64,000 bases of DNA from Shewanella oncorhynchi (GCF_012584455.1 NZ_JABAEB010000006.1:127440-191439), one strand, 5' to 3'; shown: positions 38,239 to 49,230, numbered from the stretch's first letter. Notes: generated from the letters alone by a model not told the origin. Translations and numbers: made by a program.

Positions 38239-39321
38239 ATGAAAAAAATTATTCTAATAATCGCCATATTGGCCGCTGCATGGTTTGGATACCAAGCCAT
38301 GCAACCGCAAGAGATTGCTGCAGCCCAGATTAAACTCATACCTAATGTAGTGATTGCCACTGCAGCTATGGCGCCCATTCGCGATGAAGTTGAAGCTATT
38401 GGTAGCAATAAAGCCGCAGAATCTGTAACGATAACGCCTAAAGTCACCGACATGGTGATAGCACTTAAATTTGACGACGGCGATATCGTTAAAAAGGGCG
38501 AGTTATTAGTCCAACTGCAAAATGCTGAGCAGATCGCTAAGGTTAAAGCCGCGCAAGTCAAAGTCAGTGATAATCAACGTGAATTAGCTCGGATCAGTTC
38601 GTTGGTGACTAGCCGCACTGTGGCCGAGTTAGAACGCGACAGATTACAAACCCTTATTGATACCACCCGTGCAGAGCTCGAACAGGCGCAATCATCACTC
38701 AATGATCGTAGTATTCTGGCACCTTTTAATGGCCGTTTGGGCTTACGTCAAATCAGTGTGGGCAGCTTAGTGTCGCCCGGCACTGTGATTACGACATTGG
38801 ATGATATTTCTACCATTAAGCTCGATTTTTCAGTGCCAGAGCGCTTTATTCAAGATTTAGAGCCAGGTAAAAAGGTTGAAGCCAAAGCGGTCGCTTTCCC
38901 TGATGTGACTTTCAAAGGTGTGGTGACATCGATTGATAGCCGCGTGAATCCAACCACACGCACAGTGATCGTTCGCGCCGAAATCCCCAATCCTGAGTTG
39001 CGTTTATTACCGGGCATGTTGATGAAGGTCAAACTCATCAAGCGTAGCCGCGAGGCCTTGATGTTGCCTGAATCTGCCATTATCCCGATCCAGAATGATC
39101 ACTTTGTTTACAGTGTTAATACCGACAATGTGATTGAGCGTAAACAAGTTACTATAGGGATTCGTACCCGTGGTTGGGTTGAGATCTTAGACGGTTTAGC
39201 CTTGGGCGAAAACGTGGTGATCCGTGGCTTATTGAAAGTCCATCCTGGGGATAAAGTGCAAACTGAGTTCGCGGAAAAGTTTAGTTATCTTGCGGATACA
39301 AGCGCGGAGCCAAGTGTATGA
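38239..39321 (+). CDS. RND efflux periplasmic adaptor (membrane fusion protein)
   Basis: This 360-residue adaptor links an RND pump to an outer membrane channel. It has an N-terminal membrane anchor (IILIIAILAAAWFGYQ), not a lipobox. The barrel-sandwich/lipoyl half is DDGDIVKKGELLVQLQN, followed by a coiled-coil hairpin (about 105-155), LAPFNGRLGLRQISVGSLVSPG, and the beta-barrel and membrane-proximal domains. Its TGA overlaps the ATG of the pump gene (ATGA). No outer membrane factor is encoded here, so a TolC from elsewhere is presumably used. Confidence 0.93.
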   Translation: MKKIILIIAILAAAWFGYQAMQPQEIAAAQIKLIPNVVIATAAMAPIRDEVEAIGSNKAAESVTITPKVTDMVIALKFDDGDIVKKGELLVQLQNAEQIAKVKAAQVKVSDNQRELARISSLVTSRTVAELERDRLQTLIDTTRAELEQAQSSLNDRSILAPFNGRLGLRQISVGSLVSPGTVITTLDDISTIKLDFSVPERFIQDLEPGKKVEAKAVAFPDVTFKGVVTSIDSRVNPTTRTVIVRAEIPNPELRLLPGMLMKVKLIKRSREALMLPESAIIPIQNDHFVYSVNTDNVIERKQVTIGIRTRGWVEILDGLALGENVVIRGLLKVHPGDKVQTEFAEKFSYLADTSAEPSV

Positions 39322-42300
39322 TCCTCACTGATCTCTCGGTAAAACGTCCCGTATTTGCCTCAGTGATCAGCTTGCTGCTGGTCGCTTTCGGGCTTGTCTC
39401 CTTTGATAAATTGCCCCTGCGCGAATACCCAAACATAGATCCGCCAGTGGTATCTATCGACACGAATTACCGCGGTGCCAGTGCTGCCGTGGTGGAAAGC
39501 CGCATTACCCAATTGATTGAAGACAGGATCAGTGGCGTCGAAGGCATTCGTCACGTGAGTTCATCGAGCAGTGATGGCCGCTCATCGGTTACCTTAGAGT
39601 TTGATATTAGTCGTAATATTGAAGATGCAGCTAACGATGTGCGCGACAGGATCTCAGGTTTACTCGACAATTTACCCGATGAAGCTGATCCCCCAGAAGT
39701 ACAAAAGGCCAATGGCAGTGATGAAGTGATCATGTGGCTCAATCTTGTGTCAGATCAAATGACGACCCTAGAATTGACCGATTACACCAACCGTTATTTG
39801 TCGGACCGCTTTTCGGTGGTCGATGGTGTGGCGCGGATGCGTATTGGTGGTGGTAAGGTTTACGCCATGCGCGTTTGGCTTGACAGACAAGCCTTGGCCT
39901 CTCGCAGTTTAACGGTTGCCGATGTTGAGGCCGCGCTCAGAGCTGAGAACGTCGAGTTACCTGCTGGTTCGATAGAGTCGAAGGAGCGGCACTTTACAGT
40001 GCGACTGGAGCGGGGTTATCGCACTGCCGAAGATTTCGCAAACTTAGTTATCACCCAAGGGGAAGACGGTTATTTAGTCAAACTGAGCGATGTCGCACGG
40101 GTGGAAATTGGCTCTGATGAAGAGCGGATTATGTTCCGTGGCAACAAAGAGGCAATGATAGGTTTAGGCGTGTCTAAACAGTCAACCGCCAATACGTTAG
40201 AAGTGGCGCGCGCAGTGAACGCGCTGGTTGACAAAATCAACCCGACTTTGCCAGCGGGGATGTCGATTAAACGCAGCTACGATAGCTCAGTGTTTATCGA
40301 AGCCTCGATTAAAGAAGTGTATCAAACCCTGTTCACAGCGATGATTTTAGTAATTATCGTGATTTATTTGTTCCTTGGCAGTGTGCGCGCTATGTTGATC
40401 CCCGCGATCACTGTGCCAGTGTCTCTGCTCGGCACCTTTATTGTGCTGTATGCACTAGGTTATACCATTAACCTCTTGACCTTATTGGCAATGATCCTCG
40501 CCATCGGTATGGTGGTAGACGATGCGATTGTGATGTTGGAAAACATTCATAGACGTATCGAAGAAGGAGATTCCCCACTCAAAGCTGCTTTCCTCGGTGC
40601 GCGTGAAGTGGCTTTTGCTGTTATCGCGACCACACTCGTGTTGGTCGCGGTATTTATGCCAATCACTTTCCTTGAGGGTGACTTAGGTAAACTCTTTAAA
40701 GAGTTTGCCGTGACCATGAGTGCGGCCGTGCTGTTCTCTAGCCTAGTGGCGCTCACACTCACGCCCATGATGTGCTCTAAGTTGCTTAAGCCGAGCTCGC
40801 AGGATTCTTGGTTGGTGCGTAAGGTCGACGGCATAATGACAAAAGTGTCCAACCGATACCAATTGTCCTTAAAATCCGCCATGGCCCACCCGATATTGGT
40901 GTCGATTCTGGTGTTAGTCGCATTAGGTTCTAGTGTCTATTTAGTCCAAAAAGTACCGCAAGAATTTGCGCCACAGGAAGACCGTGGTTCGTTATTCTTG
41001 ATGGTCAATGGGCCACAGGGCGCGAGTTATGAATACATAGAATCCTATATGAATGAAGTGGAAAACCGCTTGATGCCATTGGTCGAAACGGGTGATATCA
41101 AACGTCTGCTCATTCGTGCCCCCCGTGGCTTTGGCCGCGCGGCGGATTTCTCTAACGGTATGGCAATCATAGTACTGGAAGACTGGGGCAAACGTCGTCC
41201 AGTAAAGGAAGTTATCGTCGACATTAATAAGCGTCTTGCCAATCTCGCCGGAGTGCAAGCGTTCCCTGTAATGCGCCAAGCCTTTGGTCGCGGCGTAGGT
41301 AAACCTGTGCAATTTGTGATTGGTGGACCTAGCTACGAAGAGCTTGCCCGCTGGCGCGATATCATGATGCAAAAGGCGGCACAGAATCCCAAATTATTGG
41401 GATTAGATCATGATTATAAAGAGACTAAGCCTCAACTTCGTGTCGTCATCGACAGAGACAGAGCGGCGAGCCTTGGAGTGTCGATTTCAAATATAGGCCG
41501 TACGCTGGAATCCATGTTGGGCTCACGCTTAGTCACGACCTTTATGCGTGACGGTGAAGAATACGATGTGATCGTTGAAGGTGAGCGCGATAATCAAAAT
41601 ACCGCGGCGGATCTGCAAAATATCTATGTTCGTTCCGAGCGCACTCAAGAACTTATTCCGCTGTCTAACTTAGTGACTGTGGAGGAGTTTGCCGACGCCA
41701 GTTCGCTGAATCGTTACAACCGTATGCGCGCGATCACCATAGAAGCCAGTTTAGAAGATGGTTATAGCTTAGGTGAAGCCCTTGATTATATGAATCAATT
41801 GGCGCGTACCTATTTGCCAGCGGAAGCGGTGATTAGCTACAAGGGCCAATCCCTCGATTATCAAGAGTCGGGTAGCTCTATGTACTTCGTATTCATCCTC
41901 GCACTGGGGATTGTATTCCTCGTGCTCGCGGCGCAGTTTGAGAGTTATATCCACCCTGTGGTGATCATGCTTACTGTGCCGCTGGCTACCGTCGGAGCCT
42001 TAATTGGTTTGTGGCTTACGGGGCAGAGTCTTAATATTTACAGTCAGATAGGCATTATTATGCTGGTCGGGTTAGCCGCGAAAAATGGCATCTTGATTGT
42101 CGAGTTTGCTAACCAATTGCGGGATAAAGGCGTTGATTTTGATAAGGCCATTATTCAAGCGTCAGCGCAGCGGTTACGACCTATCTTAATGACAGGGATC
42201 ACCACTGCCGCTGGCGCCGTGCCATTGGTATTAGCGGTAGGCGCGGGTGCTGAAACTCGTTTTGTGATTGGTGTGGTTGTGCTATCGGGGATTTTACTGG

Positions 42301-42413
42301 CAACCCTATTCACTATCTTCGTGATCCCCGCCGCTTATGGACTCTTTGCCCGCAACAGCGGATCGCCCGAAGCCATCGCCCAACAGTTAGAAAAAGAATT
42401 AGCCCAAGACTAA
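39318..42413 (+). CDS. RND multidrug efflux pump inner membrane subunit (AcrB family)
   Basis: This 1031-residue proton-driven transporter of the AcrB/MexB/VexF type belongs to the HAE-1 group. The N-terminus reads LSVKRPVFASVISLLLVAFGLVSF. The essential TM4 aspartate pair is in AIGMVVDDAIVMLENIHRRIEEG. GGPSYEELARW and the second half TM cluster (VFILALGIVFLVLAAQFESY, GLAAKNGILIVEFANQLRD) are typical. Two large periplasmic loops lie at about 40-335 and 560-860. The substrate range is unknown. It is translationally coupled to the adaptor gene. Confidence 0.94.
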   Translation: MILTDLSVKRPVFASVISLLLVAFGLVSFDKLPLREYPNIDPPVVSIDTNYRGASAAVVESRITQLIEDRISGVEGIRHVSSSSSDGRSSVTLEFDISRNIEDAANDVRDRISGLLDNLPDEADPPEVQKANGSDEVIMWLNLVSDQMTTLELTDYTNRYLSDRFSVVDGVARMRIGGGKVYAMRVWLDRQALASRSLTVADVEAALRAENVELPAGSIESKERHFTVRLERGYRTAEDFANLVITQGEDGYLVKLSDVARVEIGSDEERIMFRGNKEAMIGLGVSKQSTANTLEVARAVNALVDKINPTLPAGMSIKRSYDSSVFIEASIKEVYQTLFTAMILVIIVIYLFLGSVRAMLIPAITVPVSLLGTFIVLYALGYTINLLTLLAMILAIGMVVDDAIVMLENIHRRIEEGDSPLKAAFLGAREVAFAVIATTLVLVAVFMPITFLEGDLGKLFKEFAVTMSAAVLFSSLVALTLTPMMCSKLLKPSSQDSWLVRKVDGIMTKVSNRYQLSLKSAMAHPILVSILVLVALGSSVYLVQKVPQEFAPQEDRGSLFLMVNGPQGASYEYIESYMNEVENRLMPLVETGDIKRLLIRAPRGFGRAADFSNGMAIIVLEDWGKRRPVKEVIVDINKRLANLAGVQAFPVMRQAFGRGVGKPVQFVIGGPSYEELARWRDIMMQKAAQNPKLLGLDHDYKETKPQLRVVIDRDRAASLGVSISNIGRTLESMLGSRLVTTFMRDGEEYDVIVEGERDNQNTAADLQNIYVRSERTQELIPLSNLVTVEEFADASSLNRYNRMRAITIEASLEDGYSLGEALDYMNQLARTYLPAEAVISYKGQSLDYQESGSSMYFVFILALGIVFLVLAAQFESYIHPVVIMLTVPLATVGALIGLWLTGQSLNIYSQIGIIMLVGLAAKNGILIVEFANQLRDKGVDFDKAIIQASAQRLRPILMTGITTAAGAVPLVLAVGAGAETRFVIGVVVLSGILLATLFTIFVIPAAYGLFARNSGSPEAIAQQLEKELAQD

Positions 42414-42511
42414 CGTCTCGTGCAGGTTGATGTTGAAAGCATACATATAGGCGCTTGGTATTCATCAAGCGCCTTATTTTTCGCCATTCGAACCTCGTTT
42501 TAGCCCTTGCC

Positions 42512-42537
42512 CTTGAAAAGCAAATTTGGAGCCCCAT
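42512..42537 (+). promoter_or_regulatory. Heat-shock (sigma-32) promoter of htpG
   Basis: CTTGAA, 14 bases, CCCCAT(TT) is a full match to the RpoH consensus, 58 bp before the htpG start. Confidence 0.88.
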
Positions 42538-42594
42538 TTAGTAAACACTAAGCGTTACTTTTACCAAATTGCGTAACAAATAAAGGAAAATTTC

Positions 42595-44508
42595 ATGTCA
42601 CAACAAGAAACTCATGGTTTTCAAACAGAAGTCAAACAGCTGTTGCATTTGATGATCCATTCTTTGTATTCCAACAAAGAAATTTTCTTGCGTGAACTGG
42701 TCTCCAACGCTGCGGATGCGGCGGACAAGCTGCGTTATCTGGCGTTGACCAATGACGCACTCTATGAAGGCGACGGTGAACTGCGAGTCCGTATCAGTGC
42801 CGATAAAGAAAAAGGCACTGTGACCATCGAAGATAACGGCGTGGGTATGACCCGCGACGGCGTGATTGAGCATTTAGGCACAATCGCAAAATCAGGCACC
42901 GCTGATTTCTTTAAGAATCTATCGGGCGAATCCTCAAAGGATTCACAGCTAATCGGTCAGTTTGGTGTTGGTTTCTATTCGGCTTTTATCGTGGCGAAAA
43001 AAGTCACTGTTCGCACTCGCGCTGCCGGTCATAAGGCCGATGAAGCCGTATTGTGGGAATCAGAAGGCGAGGGTAACTTCACCGTTGATACCATCACTAA
43101 GGCGAGCCGTGGTACTGAAATTACGCTGCACCTGCGTGACGAAGAAAAAGAATTTGCCGATGATTGGCGCCTGCGTTCGATCATCACTAAATACTCAGAT
43201 CATATCTCTGTGCCAGTCGAAATGTGGCAAGAGGGTACGCCAGAGCATGATGGTCCTGATGGCGAAAAAATTCCTGCGACCGAAGGTCAATGGAAAGTCA
43301 TGAACAAAGCCACGGCTTTGTGGATGCGCAATAAAGCTGACATCAGTGACGAAGAGTATCAAGAGTTTTATAAACACATTTCCCACGATTACACCGATGC
43401 ACTGCTCTGGAGTCATAATCGGGTAGAAGGTAAGCAAGAATACACTAACCTATTGTATATTCCTGCAAAAGCGCCTTGGGATATGTGGAATCGCGACCGT
43501 AAACACGGCCTAAAACTGTTTGTGCAACGTGTGTTCATCATGGATGACGCTGAGCAATTTATGCCATCTTATCTGCGCTTCGTGCAGGGCTTAATTGACT
43601 CAAACGATCTGCCGCTAAACGTATCCCGTGAAATTCTGCAGGATAACCACGTGACCAAAGCGATGCGTACTGGTATCACCAAACGTGTGCTTGGCATGCT
43701 GGAAAAACTGGCGAAAGACGATGCGGAAAAATATCAACAGTTCTGGGCTGAATTTGGTCAAGTGCTGAAAGAAGGGCCTGCGGAAGATTTCGCCAACCGT
43801 GAGCGTATCGCGGGCTTATTGCGTTTTGCCTCGACCCACACGGGCAGTGCTGCGCCGACTGTGTCACTTGATGACTACATCAGCCGCATGAAAGAAGGTC
43901 AAACTAAGATTTATTACATTGTTGCCGACAGCCATGAAGCCGCCGCTAACAGCCCACATTTAGAGTTGTTACGTAAGAAAGGCATTGAAGTCTTACTGAT
44001 GTCAGAGCGTATCGACGAGTGGCTAATCAACCACTTAACTGAGTACAAAGAGAAACAACTGCACTCAGTGACCCGTGGTGATTTAGAACTTGGCGAGCTA
44101 GAAGATGCATCTGAAAAAGAAGCGCAAGAAAAGCTTGAGCAAGAATCGGTAGCTTTAGTTGAACGCATTAAAGCGGCATTAGGCTCAACCGTTGCGGATG
44201 TGAAAGTCACGTCACGCTTAACTGACACCCCAGCCTGTGTGGTGGCGGGTGAAGGCGAAATGTCGACTCAGATGATTAAGCTGATGCAAGCTGCGGGTCA
44301 ACCTGTGCCAGAAGTGAAGCCGACATTTGAGATCAACCCAGCGCACCCATTAGTATCGCGCTTAAATGATCTTCAAGATGAAGCCGCCTTCGCGGATTGG
44401 TCAAATCTGCTGCTGCAACAGGCGCAATTATCTGAAAAAGGTAGCCTTGCGGACCCATCGGCCTTTATCAAGCTGATGAACCAAATGTTACTGGCTAACA
44501 TGAAGTAA
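42595..44508 (+). CDS. htpG: Chaperone HtpG (Hsp90)
   Basis: HtpG is a cytosolic Hsp90 dimer with a GHKL ATPase domain. The 637 residues carry ATP-site motifs [38 protein letters not shown] and [14 protein letters not shown]. The middle domain has [11 protein letters not shown] with the catalytic arginine. The C-terminal dimerisation domain lacks the eukaryotic MEEVD. AAAGGAAA precedes the ATG. A consensus sigma-32 promoter sits upstream. Confidence 0.98.
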   Translation: MSQQETHGFQTEVKQLLHLMIHSLYSNKEIFLRELVSNAADAADKLRYLALTNDALYEGDGELRVRISADKEKGTVTIEDNGVGMTRDGVIEHLGTIAKSGTADFFKNLSGESSKDSQLIGQFGVGFYSAFIVAKKVTVRTRAAGHKADEAVLWESEGEGNFTVDTITKASRGTEITLHLRDEEKEFADDWRLRSIITKYSDHISVPVEMWQEGTPEHDGPDGEKIPATEGQWKVMNKATALWMRNKADISDEEYQEFYKHISHDYTDALLWSHNRVEGKQEYTNLLYIPAKAPWDMWNRDRKHGLKLFVQRVFIMDDAEQFMPSYLRFVQGLIDSNDLPLNVSREILQDNHVTKAMRTGITKRVLGMLEKLAKDDAEKYQQFWAEFGQVLKEGPAEDFANRERIAGLLRFASTHTGSAAPTVSLDDYISRMKEGQTKIYYIVADSHEAAANSPHLELLRKKGIEVLLMSERIDEWLINHLTEYKEKQLHSVTRGDLELGELEDASEKEAQEKLEQESVALVERIKAALGSTVADVKVTSRLTDTPACVVAGEGEMSTQMIKLMQAAGQPVPEVKPTFEINPAHPLVSRLNDLQDEAAFADWSNLLLQQAQLSEKGSLADPSAFIKLMNQMLLANMK

Positions 44509-44512
44509 ATGA

Positions 44513-44550
44513 CTATCGGGGCCCTTCTTTGAACGGCCCCGATATTGTTT
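44513..44550 (+). terminator. Terminator after htpG
   Basis: ATCGGGGCC / GGCCCCGAT stem with an 11-base loop and a short T-rich tail. Confidence 0.75.
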
Positions 44551-44650
44551 CTAGTGCAGGAAGAGTGGTTTGCGCCTAGCCTGTCACTCAATCCGTTAGC
44601 GGTAAGACTCGATTTTAAGACTTGGTTCTAACGCTTAGTTTTAAAAGAAT

Positions 44651-44674
44651 AAGGCCTCCCATGATAGAGGCCTT
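44651..44674 (+). promoter_or_regulatory. Hairpin in the cnoX leader
   Basis: AAGGCCTC / GAGGCCTT with an eight-base loop lies 18 bp before the cnoX start. No T-tract follows, so it may form an mRNA structure near the ribosome binding site, or be a weak terminator remnant. Confidence 0.4.
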
Positions 44675-44692
44675 AAATGTTAAGGGAATACT

Positions 44693-45556
44693 ATGGATAA
44701 TATCCTCAGTCTGACTAAAGACAATATTCAGCAAGTGGTTGACGCCTCGATGCAACAGATCGTGGTGTTAGCATTTTGGGCTCAGCCGCAGGAACAAAGT
44801 GTGGCTATGCTGCACACCTTAGAGAAAATTGCTGTGCAAAATGCGGGTCGATTCGTGCTCGCAAAAGTTGACTGTGAAGCCGAATTAGAAATTGCCAATT
44901 ACTTTCGCATTCAAAGTCTACCGACCACGTTAGTATTGGATAAAGGTCAGCCTGTAGATGGTTTTGCGGGCCTGCAAGATGCGGCGCAAGTCACGGCTAT
45001 GCTGGATAAACATTTACCGCCTATGTGGCAGTTACAGTTAGCACAGGCCAAAGCATTACTCGCCTTGAGTCAAGTAAGTGCAGAAGATCTTGCTACTGCG
45101 GCTGTGTTGCTTAAAGAAGCCCATGTCGGGTCAAATCAAGCGGGTGAGGTGAGTCTAGTGCTTGCCGATGTGTATCTGATGCAGGGCGAATTAGTGTTAG
45201 CACAAGCCATGCTTGAGAAGGTAGGGCTTGCCGACCAAGATGGTTATTACCAGAGTTTAAAAGCTAAGCTCGCACTTGCCTTGGATGCGGCGGATACCCC
45301 TGAAATTCGCGATTTGCAGCAAAAGTTTGAGCAAAATCCAACAGATTTAGTGTTATTACTCGAGCTGAGTAAGGCATTGCATGCTGCCCACCGCGATGAT
45401 GAAGCATTAGAACTGTTATTCGGTGTGCTAAGTAAAGATTTAGGTGCTGAAAATGGCACAGTAAAACAAGTGTTTATGGAAGTATTAACGGCACTTGGCC
45501 AAGGTAATCCCATAGCCAATCAATACCGCCGTAAGCTCTATACTTTGCTCTATTAA
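44693..45556 (+). CDS. cnoX: Thioredoxin-fold/TPR co-chaperone CnoX (YbbN)
   Basis: CnoX protects unfolded proteins under oxidative (bleach) stress and passes them to chaperones in E. coli. The 287 residues have an N-terminal thioredoxin fold (about 1-110) with VVLAFWAQPQEQSVAML where a CxxC would be, so no redox-active pair is present. KVDCEAELEIANYFRIQSLPTTLV is the usual cis-Pro loop region. The C-terminal half has TPR-like helices (VLADVYLMQGELVLAQAML and others). It lies between htpG and adk. Confidence 0.88.
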   Translation: MDNILSLTKDNIQQVVDASMQQIVVLAFWAQPQEQSVAMLHTLEKIAVQNAGRFVLAKVDCEAELEIANYFRIQSLPTTLVLDKGQPVDGFAGLQDAAQVTAMLDKHLPPMWQLQLAQAKALLALSQVSAEDLATAAVLLKEAHVGSNQAGEVSLVLADVYLMQGELVLAQAMLEKVGLADQDGYYQSLKAKLALALDAADTPEIRDLQQKFEQNPTDLVLLLELSKALHAAHRDDEALELLFGVLSKDLGAENGTVKQVFMEVLTALGQGNPIANQYRRKLYTLLY

Positions 45557-45663
45557 TGAAAAAAATCGCTTAGTAACCGCAGTTTATTTGCGGTTTCTGA
45601 GGCTAAAGTCGAAGCTAAAACCCTTCTCAATGGCGGCCAGATGTGCGAAGATCGCCGCCCTAA

Positions 45664-46341
<678 letters not shown>

Positions 46342-46383
46342 CCGAATAAAGGTTAATTTACGAGAACAAGTTCTCATATTAAG

Positions 46384-46411
46384 AAAAAGCCTGCCGATGC
46401 AGGCTTTTTTT
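46384..46411 (+). terminator. Terminator after adk
   Basis: AAAAAGCCTGC / GCAGGCTTTTT stem with a CGAT loop and T-tract. Confidence 0.94.
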
Positions 46412-46453
46412 ATGGGTATCGCAATGTTAGCCTCCAAGTGAACTTCATTAACC

Positions 46454-47473
46454 ATGAGCCTAACGTTGAATCCTTCCCCTGCTTTTGGTGTGTTATTGGT
46501 TAACCTCGGCACGCCTGATCAACCTAGTCCTAAGGCCGTTAAACGCTTTTTAAGGCAGTTTTTAAGTGATCCTCGTGTCGTCGATTTATCGCCGTGGATT
46601 TGGCAACCGCTGCTGAACGGCATTATCCTCAACACCCGTCCGGCGAAAGTCGCCAAACTCTACCAAAGCGTGTGGACGCAGGAAGGCTCGCCCTTGATGG
46701 TGATAAGTGCACGCCAAGCACAAAAGTTGGCGGTGGACTTAAGTGCAACCTTTAACCAGACCATTCCGGTTGAACTGGGTATGAGTTACGGCAATCCCTC
46801 CATCGATGCGGGATTTGAACGCCTGAAAGATCAAGGAGCAGAGCGTATTATTGTGCTGCCTTTGTATCCCCAATATTCCTGCTCGACGGTGGCAAGTGTG
46901 TTCGATGCCGTTGCCCGTTATCTTAAAACCGTGCGTGACATGCCGCAGGTTCGCTTTAATAAAGACTATTTTGACCATAGCGCTTATATTGCTGCGCTGG
47001 CACACAGTGTGACGCGCCACTGGAAAACCCATGGGCAGGCCGACAAGTTGCTCTTGTCATTTCATGGTATTCCACTGCGTTATGTGAAAGAGGGAGATCC
47101 TTACCGCGAGCAGTGTTTTGTCACGGCTAAACTGTTGGCGCAAAAACTTGAGCTGAGCGAGTCGCAATGGCAAGTGTGTTTCCAATCGCGCTTTGGCCGC
47201 GAAGAATGGCTCACGCCCTACGCCGATAAACTATTGACCGAGTTACCTGCGCAAGGGATCAAAAGTGTCGATGTGATTTGCCCTGCGTTTGCGACCGATT
47301 GCCTCGAAACCTTAGAAGAAATCTCCATTGGCGCTAAGGAAACCTTTTTACATGCGGGTGGCAGCGACTATCGGTTTATCCCATGTTTGAACGACGATGA
47401 GTTACACATTGAATTATTACGGCAATTAATCCAAGAACAAGCGGTATCTTGGGCCCATACCCAAGCCACCTGA
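46454..47473 (+). CDS. hemH: Ferrochelatase
   Basis: HemH inserts ferrous iron into protoporphyrin IX. The 339 residues open with GVLLVNLGTPDQPSPKAVKRFL. The iron/proton-handling histidine is in LLSFHGIPLRYVKEGDPY, and the second conserved glutamate is in FATDCLETLEEI. FQSRFGREEWLTPY is another family block. It is likely a peripheral inner-membrane protein. It sits between adk and gsk, with a repeat element downstream. Confidence 0.96.
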   Translation: MSLTLNPSPAFGVLLVNLGTPDQPSPKAVKRFLRQFLSDPRVVDLSPWIWQPLLNGIILNTRPAKVAKLYQSVWTQEGSPLMVISARQAQKLAVDLSATFNQTIPVELGMSYGNPSIDAGFERLKDQGAERIIVLPLYPQYSCSTVASVFDAVARYLKTVRDMPQVRFNKDYFDHSAYIAALAHSVTRHWKTHGQADKLLLSFHGIPLRYVKEGDPYREQCFVTAKLLAQKLELSESQWQVCFQSRFGREEWLTPYADKLLTELPAQGIKSVDVICPAFATDCLETLEEISIGAKETFLHAGGSDYRFIPCLNDDELHIELLRQLIQEQAVSWAHTQAT

Positions 47474-47884
47474 AGATACGAGTTTCAGAGCGCCTAGGGT
47501 GATTCAATTCAAGGCGCATCAATGACAGAATGTCGGCCACCTTTTGAATTGATGCAACACGGAAGTGAAGTGCCCTAGGCGCTCCGTCCCGGCGTTTTTT
47601 AACGCACTTTATACTGTGTTGACTATTTTTAACTTAGCCCACTAGGTCTGCAAATAGCCGCCTTGCCTAAAGCGCGTTAAATTCCCGCTGAATCCTGCAT
47701 CTTCAGGTTGTTTGGGTATTGGAGCACTGGCTTCGAACTGATTTTGTGATAGAATCTGCGCCCTTCCGGCTAAGGGGTGGTTTTTTTGTCTCGCTAGCCT
47801 AGACTCAATATTTTTAGGATGCTGCTTGGCTTGACCGCCTCGGCAGACGCCAATTAGCATGGATGCCAGGAAAAGAGAGCCACT
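47474..47884. other. 411 bp intergenic region between hemH and gsk
   Basis: It contains a dispersed repeat (47488-47584) directly after hemH, then about 300 bp with the gsk promoter. Short reading frames here match nothing I recognise. Confidence 0.6.
47488..47584 (-). repeat. Dispersed repeat, copy 2, with 12 bp inverted ends
   Basis: The ends GAGCGCCTAGGG and CCCTAGGCGCTC are perfect 12 bp inverted repeats 97 bp apart. Internal blocks GCATCAAT and ATTGATGC give a second, inner inverted repeat. The reverse complement aligns with 31396-31480. The size and structure suggest a small MITE or REP-like element, possibly acting as a terminator hairpin. Confidence 0.75.
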
Positions 47885-49189
47885 ATGAAGTTTCCCGGTC
47901 AGCGTAAATCAAAACATTATTTTCCGGTTAAAACCCGAGATCCGCTGCTTGAACAGCTGACTCAACAGCCTCAGCCGTTTGCGACCTATATCAGCGGTAT
48001 TGATCAAACCTTAGTGGATATCGAAGCGAAAGTGGAAGACGAATTGCTGAGCCGTTATGGCTTGCCCAAAGGCAATTCTACCTTGATCAATGATGAACAG
48101 GCCCACAGACTCTACACTGAGTTAAAAATTCATGGTTTGATTAGCGATGAATTTGCTGGTGGCACGATTGGCAACACAGTGCACAACTATTCTATTCTGG
48201 CCGATGACCGTTCAGTGCTGTTTGGGGTAATGAGTCAGAATATCGAAGTGGGCAGTTACGCCTACCGCTATTTATGTAATACCTCTTCTAAAGTCGACCT
48301 TAACTTTCTACAACCTGTAGATGGTCCTATCGGTCGCTGTTTTACCCTGATTTCTGAGTGCGGCGAGCGAACATTTGCGATCAGCAAAGGCGCTATGGAT
48401 AAACTCACACCTGAATTTATCGATAAAGACGTAGTGCAGGGCAGTTCAGCCTTAGTGTTGACCGCGTATTTGATGCGCGCCAGTGATGGCGACCGTATTA
48501 CCGATGCGGCCATGTGCGCTATCGAATATGCAAAAGCCGCCGAAGTTCCCGTGGTATTAACCTTAGGCACGCGTTTCTTGATTGAAGAAGATCCACAATG
48601 GTGGCAAAACTTCATCAAAGAACATGTCACCATTTTGGCGATGAATGAAGACGAAGGTGAAGCCTTAACGGGTTCACGGGATCCTCTGCTTGCCAGTGAA
48701 AAAGCTTTAGAATGGTGCGACATGGTATTAACCACAGCGGGTCCAATCGGGCTTTATACTGCGGGTTATACCGAGGACTCAGAAAAACGCGAAACGACTC
48801 ACACGCTGTTGCCGGGTGCTATCCCTGAATTTAATCGTTATGAATTTTCCCGTCCAAAGCTTAAAAGTGACTGTGAAACACCGATTAAAGTGTTTGCCCA
48901 CATTTCACCTTACATGGGCGGCCCAGAAAAAATCGGTAACACTAATGGCGCTGGCGATGGCGCATTATCGGCGTTATTGCACGATCTGGCGGCCAATACT
49001 TTCCACAAGACTAACGTGCCAGGCTCAAGTAAACATAAGCGCGATGGCCTGTGTTATTCCTCGTTCTCTCAAGTGTGTAAGTACGCTAACCGCGTCGCCT
49101 ATGAAGTCTTAGCCCAGCATAGCCCGCGTTTATCCCGCGGTTTACCTGAGCGCGAAGACAGCTTAGAAGAATCCTACTGGGAAAGATAA
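47885..49189 (+). CDS. gsk: Inosine-guanosine kinase
   Basis: Gsk is a PfkB/ribokinase-family nucleoside kinase that phosphorylates inosine and guanosine for purine salvage. The 434 residues are the usual length for Gsk. Motifs are GGTIGNTVHNYSILADD (substrate side), AMNEDEGEALTG (the PfkB N-E-E-E-like site) and NTNGAGDGALSALLHD (anion hole and catalytic Asp). A strong terminator follows. Confidence 0.95.
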   Translation: MKFPGQRKSKHYFPVKTRDPLLEQLTQQPQPFATYISGIDQTLVDIEAKVEDELLSRYGLPKGNSTLINDEQAHRLYTELKIHGLISDEFAGGTIGNTVHNYSILADDRSVLFGVMSQNIEVGSYAYRYLCNTSSKVDLNFLQPVDGPIGRCFTLISECGERTFAISKGAMDKLTPEFIDKDVVQGSSALVLTAYLMRASDGDRITDAAMCAIEYAKAAEVPVVLTLGTRFLIEEDPQWWQNFIKEHVTILAMNEDEGEALTGSRDPLLASEKALEWCDMVLTTAGPIGLYTAGYTEDSEKRETTHTLLPGAIPEFNRYEFSRPKLKSDCETPIKVFAHISPYMGGPEKIGNTNGAGDGALSALLHDLAANTFHKTNVPGSSKHKRDGLCYSSFSQVCKYANRVAYEVLAQHSPRLSRGLPEREDSLEESYWER

Positions 49190-49230
49190 GTTGGTAGCTG
49201 TATTGGTATTAAGCTGACTGATTTACGCTA

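Noticed and set aside
38239..42413. RND pump as part of a mobile element
   Set aside because: No mobility genes flank it, its base composition looks like the core, and such pumps are common Shewanella core genes.
47642..47860. 72-residue minus-strand frame between hemH and gsk
   Set aside because: No ribosome binding site and no recognisable composition; it lies in the gsk promoter region.
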